DNA from: Deltaproteobacteria bacterium
Lineage (GTDB): Bacteria > Desulfobacterota > B13-G15
DNA: 10,308 nt
Reading direction: 5' to 3'
NCBI GenBank assembly: GCA_003646585.1
Contig: QMLA01000013.1
Span: 1 to 10,308, forward strand
Both the position numbers and the translations under genes were made by a program. Below are positions 7,082 through 10,308 of the stretch, piece after piece. Below the pieces are notes generated by a model. The model saw nothing but the letters and a program-made list of their open reading frames with translations, did no database searches and was not told where the DNA came from. Position 1 is the first letter of the stretch. Every line of letters begins with the position of its first letter.

Positions 7082-8177
7082 ATGGGAAAAGTGTTGCATT
7101 TGAACTATAATAAAGTTGCAAGTATCAGTGAGGGAAGATACTGGATGAAGGTGCCATTGGAGGATTTCAAATTGAATAGCAACTTAGGGATATATGTTCA
7201 CGAAAGAGTTGAAGCCATCGATTATTTGGATGGGAGTGAAGCGCATTTGTTAAAAACATTTGAAAAGGTTTCAGATTGACATATGATTTCAATGGAGTTG
7301 TCACGAGATATCTCGGGAAGCATTTCAGAAGCGTTTACGCCATTGAAGGTGGCATCCAAAGATGGAATTATTGGAGTGGATGTCCAGAAGATCATGTAGG
7401 AAGTCTATTTTTAGCTTTAGCGCTGAGAACTTTAGTTCATGCCAATCTTTTACGTGAATTTGCAAATTCGTTCATTGTAATTGCGAGTCCTTCAAAAAAG
7501 CTCAAAATTCCCCTCGATGATTCATGGATAGCCATGAAATTCTCCGCAAATAGAGCGAAAAGATTTCAAACCTCAACAATTTTGAATAGAGAAGGAAGGA
7601 GTGCTGTAATCCTTAAGAAGGAACTTTCCTCAGAAAGCAAACCCAGAAAAATTAAAACTAATTATTTTCGTGTATCCCACAGAATTTCAGTGCCAAAAGT
7701 GGTATAGAGGTGACATACTGGCTTACAGATTTCATGAGATAATTATGGGGAGTGGAAATTCATTAGAAAATTTGCTTTGCTTTAAAGCGGTTTAGAGATA
7801 TTTTTGCTGCAAAATTTTGCTTCAAAACACAAATCCTGTAAAGGAATTCCATATTTACGTGGAGAATCTCTTGAGATTGTTCCAAGGAATATCATAGTGT
7901 ATTCGAATAACTGGAGAATTATTGATCAAGAGTGGATGGCAAATGAAGATTTGCCTGTGGACTATGTATTATACAGAAGCTTATTGCACGATATATCACC
8001 AAATTTTGTGTGGTTGAGAATAAAAGGGAGAAAGATGCTCTTATATACTTTCTGATAAAGCAGCTTTACAATCAAGTTGATGGCAAGAGATTCCTGAGCT
8101 TCAGGATATGGAGGTGGAGTTTCAGAAGGGAGTGGGCGGTTTATGAGCTTTTGGCTAATCCGAAGAGGAGTCTTTGA
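7082..8177 (+). pseudogene. Degenerate class I SAM-dependent methyltransferase with multiple frameshifts and internal deletions
   Basis: Recognisable pieces of one methyltransferase family survive in order but in changing frames. Block 1 (7082-7276, frame 2) has GAGG 5 bases before its ATG and contains YVHERVEAIDYLDGSE. Block 2 (7276-7707, frame 1) opens with GVVTRYLGKHFRSVYAIEG, the SAM-binding segment. It jumps at once to NYWSGCPEDHVG, which in intact relatives lies about 100 residues later, then to RTLVHANLLREFANSFIVIAS and DDSWIAMKFSANR. Block 3 (about 7682-7795, frame 2) is WYRGDILAYRFHEIIMG. Block 4 (about 7792-8055, frame 1) has SLEIVPRNIIVYSN and IDQEWMANEDLPVDYVLYRSL, a typical C-terminal region. 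Block 5 (about 8030-8177, frame 3) continues KDALIYFLIKQLYNQ to a TGA and is unassigned. These enzymes usually accompany glycan or O-antigen glycosyltransferases, but none is present here. The region is clearly richer in A+T than its neighbours, suggesting acquired DNA. Family assignment is from remembered conserved motifs, not a search. Confidence 0.72.
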
Positions 8178-9091
8178 ACTTCCTTTATCCTTTCCATGCC
8201 CTTTACCTCCTCCGGGAGGGCCCGAAGGAGGGTGAGGGGGAGGGAGGGGAAGCGGTTCCTGAGGTAAGAGAGGTATCCCTTTTGCATTTCCTTTTTTCTT
8301 TGGTGGAAGGGGCAATCGGCCTCTGTGATCACCTGGTTTACGATGAGGTGATTCACCCAGAGGCCGTTTCCCTTAAGTTCTGAGAGAATCCGTTCGGTCT
8401 GTTTAACCCCTAAGGCTTCCGGGATCGTGACGAGCACATAGGAAACTTTCCCTTTGTCCTTTATAAAGGACTCTATCTCCTCTGAGAGCCTCCTCCAGCC
8501 ATCCACTATTTCCAGAATCCCCCTTTTTGCTTTTAGTTTTACGGCCTCCTTCGCCTTCTCCACATAGCCCATAAGTTGCAGATAAAAACGCGTAGCCCCT
8601 TCAAGGTGCTTCAGAAAGAGGGTGGGAAGTTTCAGCAATTTCAAGGTATGACCTGCGGGAGCAGTATCCCACACTATGATATCGAAGGTGCCCTTTGTGG
8701 TCAGTTCATAGATGTAATAGAGCATATACTCCTCCTCAATTCCGGGGGCACTGCCTATGTATTGGAGGACAAAATCCTCATCAAGGTCTGTAAAGGCCCT
8801 GACCACTTCGTATATTTCGCCCCCGAAACGCTCCCTCCAGCGCTTAAGGATGACCTCGGATGATATTTCCTGGGCATAAAGGTTCAGCGTTTTTGGGATT
8901 CTTCTCACTGTAGGACCTATTTCAATTTCGAATATGTCCGAAAGGGAAGGGGTGGGGTCGCTTGAGAGGAGGAGGGTGGATTTTCCCCGTTCGGCACAAA
9001 AGAGGGCCATCGCCGATGCACAGGTAGTTTTGCCAACACCGCCCTTTCCTCCCACCATGATCAATCTTTTGCCGAGGATGTCCCCAAGCAT
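8141..9091 (-). CDS. ArsA/Get3-family anion-transporting-type ATPase
   Basis: This is a cytoplasmic P-loop ATPase of the deviant Walker A (MinD/ArsA/Get3) class. In 316 residues it has GGKGGVGKTT (14-23, signature Lys16 and Lys21), switch I as DPTPSLSD (45-52), PGIEEEY (116-122), switch II as WDTAPAGHTLKLLKLP (141-156), and VTIPEALGVKQTERILSEL (221-239). NHLIVNQV precedes the cysteine segment ADCPFHQRKKEMQ (258-270). Two departures from the commonest family form stand out: the switch I histidine of DPAHSL is proline here, and the usual CxxC pair is reduced to C260-P-F-H263. It is one ATPase half, not the tandem ArsA of arsenite operons, and no arsB or arsR is nearby, so arsenite export is unlikely. 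The ATG is 3 bases past the uppP stop, with GAAGG abutting it, and an in-frame TGA two codons upstream rules out an earlier start. The 3' end overlaps the tail of the methyltransferase relic. Client or partner is unknown. Confidence 0.87.
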   Translation of the reverse strand: MLGDILGKRLIMVGGKGGVGKTTCASAMALFCAERGKSTLLLSSDPTPSLSDIFEIEIGPTVRRIPKTLNLYAQEISSEVILKRWRERFGGEIYEVVRAFTDLDEDFVLQYIGSAPGIEEEYMLYYIYELTTKGTFDIIVWDTAPAGHTLKLLKLPTLFLKHLEGATRFYLQLMGYVEKAKEAVKLKAKRGILEIVDGWRRLSEEIESFIKDKGKVSYVLVTIPEALGVKQTERILSELKGNGLWVNHLIVNQVITEADCPFHQRKKEMQKGYLSYLRNRFPSLPLTLLRALPEEVKGMERIKEVQRLLFGLAKSS

Positions 9092-9094
9092 CCT

Positions 9095-9850
9095 TCAAAG
9101 AAGCACCAATACTGTATAGCCGATTCCGACCGCCCAGCAGTAAGGGGCAAATCTGTAAAGTTTCCCCCCTCTCACGACCTTCAAGAGGAACAGCAGGGCG
9201 AGAGAGCCGCTGAGGAAGGCACTCACTGTTCCCATTGCCAGGGGCAATATGGGTGCCTTCGCCATCCGAGGGGCCTCCAGGATCGCTGCCCCAACGAGGG
9301 CGGGAATGGCCAAAAGAAAAGAGAACTCACCGGCCCAGTGCCGTTCAAGCCCCCTGTGCAATCCCGTCGCTATGGTCAGTCCCGAGCGGGAGAGTCCTGG
9401 AAGGACCGACAGCCCCTGGGCGATCCCCACAAGGAGGGCATCCAAGGGAGAGGTCCGCAGGGCGTCCTTTTTCCCCTGGGGGGCCTTACGGGTTGACCAG
9501 AGATAGAACCCCGTGAGTATGAGCATGGTCGAGGCCAGGATCCCTGACTCAAAGGCCCTTCTGGCGAAAAAATGCGCAATTAGGCCTGCCACAGCCGTGG
9601 GGAGGGTTCCCAGGAGGATGAGCCGGCTCGGATATGCCAGAGGGTCCCTGATGAGGCTCCAGATCCTTTTGCGCAGGACGACGAGGATCGCAAAGAGGGT
9701 TCCAATGTGAACGGCCACATCGAACTCGAGGCTTGGACCCTTCCACCTGAGCAGTTCCTGAAGGATCACGAGGTGCCCCGAACTTGATATGGGCAGAAAC
9801 TCCGTCACTCCCTGCACCACACCCAAGGCTATGGCTTCGGAGATAGCTAT
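9095..9850 (-). CDS. uppP: Undecaprenyl-diphosphatase (BacA family), probable ATA start
   Basis: UppP is a polytopic inner-membrane enzyme that dephosphorylates undecaprenyl diphosphate, recycling the lipid carrier for peptidoglycan and surface glycans; overproduction gives bacitracin resistance. The sequence has both family signatures: QGVTEFLPISSSGH near the N-terminus (catalytic Glu and His) and LPGLSRSG around residue 153 (catalytic Arg), with several hydrophobic segments up to the C-terminal VGIGYTVLVLL. The first standard start in frame is TTG at 9826, but this removes the beginning of helix 1 and lacks a Shine-Dalgarno sequence. Eight codons upstream, an ATA at 9850-9848 lies 5 bases after a perfect AGGAGG (9861-9856) and overlaps the TAG stop of the PHP gene. 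From it the protein reads (M)AISEAIALGVVQG, aligning with the usual UppP start, and is 251 residues, close to the family norm. The enzyme call is firm; the ATA start is inferred, and ATG-to-ATA assembly error is the alternative. Confidence 0.9.
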   Translation of the reverse strand: MAISEAIALGVVQGVTEFLPISSSGHLVILQELLRWKGPSLEFDVAVHIGTLFAILVVLRKRIWSLIRDPLAYPSRLILLGTLPTAVAGLIAHFFARRAFESGILASTMLILTGFYLWSTRKAPQGKKDALRTSPLDALLVGIAQGLSVLPGLSRSGLTIATGLHRGLERHWAGEFSFLLAIPALVGAAILEAPRMAKAPILPLAMGTVSAFLSGSLALLFLLKVVRGGKLYRFAPYCWAVGIGYTVLVLL

Positions 9851-10308
9851 CTTAGCCTCCTTTTGAGATCCTGAAGCATGGAATAGGGCAGAAGCAGATC
9901 CCCTCGTCCCTTCCCCAGCTCGATCTCCTCCTTGGCAGAACCGTGGTAATCGCTTCCCCCTGTAATGGCGAGGTCATATTGCAGGGCCAGTCTGCGGTAC
10001 AGCTCCTTTTGTCCATTGTCGTGATCGGGGTAATAAACCTCGATTCCCACAAGACCTTCTCCTTTCAGCTTCTTTACGAATTCCTCAAGCTGCTCTGGAT
10101 CCAGCTCAAGGGTGAAGGGGTGGGCCAGAACGGGGAGGCCCCCGGCCTCAAGGATGGTCTTTATAGCCTCCTCGGGGCTGAACCTGAACTTCTCCACATA
10201 TGCCGGTCCTCCCTTTCTGAGGAACCTTTCAAAGGCCTCCTCCACAGATGAGACATAGCCCCTTTTGACCATGGCGAGGGCAAAATGAGGCCGGCATATC
10301 TGGCCATC
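9847..10308 (-). CDS. PHP-domain phosphoesterase, C-terminal part (5' end outside window)
   Basis: The frame is open to the right edge; 153 residues are visible and the N-terminal metal-binding HxH motif is missing because of the cut. The remainder matches the TrpH/YciV/RNase AM branch of PHP metal-dependent phosphoesterases. ICRPHFALAMVKRGYV (from residue 4) corresponds to the GRPHIA segment, PAYV follows, then LPVLAHP, GIEVYYPDHD, and the metal-binding GGSDYHG near residues 121-127. Members hydrolyse 3',5'-nucleotide bisphosphates or trim RNA 5' ends; which reaction applies here cannot be told. The gene ends with TAG at 9849-9847, overlapping the probable ATA start of uppP, and its last codons contain the uppP Shine-Dalgarno sequence, indicating translational coupling. 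The ATG at 10272 is an internal methionine, not the start. Confidence 0.85.
   Translation of the reverse strand, partial: DGQICRPHFALAMVKRGYVSSVEEAFERFLRKGGPAYVEKFRFSPEEAIKTILEAGGLPVLAHPFTLELDPEQLEEFVKKLKGEGLVGIEVYYPDHDNGQKELYRRLALQYDLAITGGSDYHGSAKEEIELGKGRGDLLLPYSMLQDLKRRLR
9856..9861 (-). promoter_or_regulatory. Shine-Dalgarno AGGAGG that decides the uppP start
   Basis: A perfect AGGAGG on the minus strand lies inside the last codons of the PHP gene, 5 bases before ATA (9850-9848) and 29 bases before the first standard start, TTG at 9826. Its spacing fits only the ATA codon. Confidence 0.6.

Noticed and set aside
7082-7707. Two overlapping small hypothetical genes (7082-7279 and 7276-7707) as a real gene pair
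   Set aside because: Both pieces carry consecutive conserved blocks of one methyltransferase family, so a broken single gene explains them better.
8093-8105. CCTGA-GCT-TCAGG hairpin as a terminator for the ArsA-type ATPase gene
   Set aside because: The loop is only 3 bases and no T-run follows on either strand; it lies inside the relic's coding tail.
1-10308. CRISPR array, tRNA or rRNA genes, insertion sequence transposase, or defence operon
   Set aside because: No regularly spaced repeats, cloverleaf, ribosomal RNA signature or transposase motif was seen on reading both strands; a tool search could still find a weak case.

Overview
The window is bacterial chromosome, probably from a Gram-negative, possibly thermophilic lineage such as Desulfobacterota. 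This placement is an inference: the genes are dense and fairly G+C-rich, use AGG/AGA and ATA codons heavily, and include an ADP-forming acyl-CoA synthetase, a CHASE4-type diguanylate cyclase, UppP and a PDZ protein with a BamC-like N-terminal half. No marker in the window fixes the phylum.

Layout, left to right. (1) Positions 2-712 (+) are the 3' part of an envelope-type protein ending in a PDZ domain. (2) Positions 713-1115 hold no convincing protein gene. They end in a strongly structured 100-base element (991-1090) that contains an intrinsic terminator stopping only about 30 bases before the next start codon. (3) Positions 1116-3218 (+) encode a 700-residue ADP-forming acyl-CoA synthetase, followed after 44 bases by an SF1 UvrD/Rep-like helicase (3263-5269). 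(4) A convergent minus-strand gene (5286-6995) encodes a membrane diguanylate cyclase with a TTG start, an intact GGDEF motif and an I-site. (5) Positions 7082-8177 (+) form an A+T-rich island. It is the wreck of a class I SAM-dependent methyltransferase: recognisable blocks of the family remain in order, but in shifting frames and with large internal segments missing. (6) Positions 8141-10308 (-) form a tight operon-like run. Reading leftward it is a PHP-domain phosphoesterase (cut by the window edge), the undecaprenyl-diphosphatase UppP, and an ArsA/Get3-type ATPase.

How the genes fit together. The synthetase and helicase may be co-transcribed, and both would lie behind the attenuator-like leader. 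There is no room for a conventional promoter between the terminator and the synthetase start, so expression probably depends on read-through or regulated antitermination. In the minus-strand run, PHP and uppP overlap, and uppP and the ATPase are 3 bases apart, so they are probably co-translated. The uppP start best supported by the Shine-Dalgarno sequence is a non-standard ATA.

The observations most worth following up are the structured leader and terminator before the synthetase, the multiply deleted methyltransferase relic, the ATA start of uppP, and the ArsA/Get3-type ATPase that lacks the usual CxxC pair and carries an altered switch I. I did not find a complete, clearly novel multi-gene system here.
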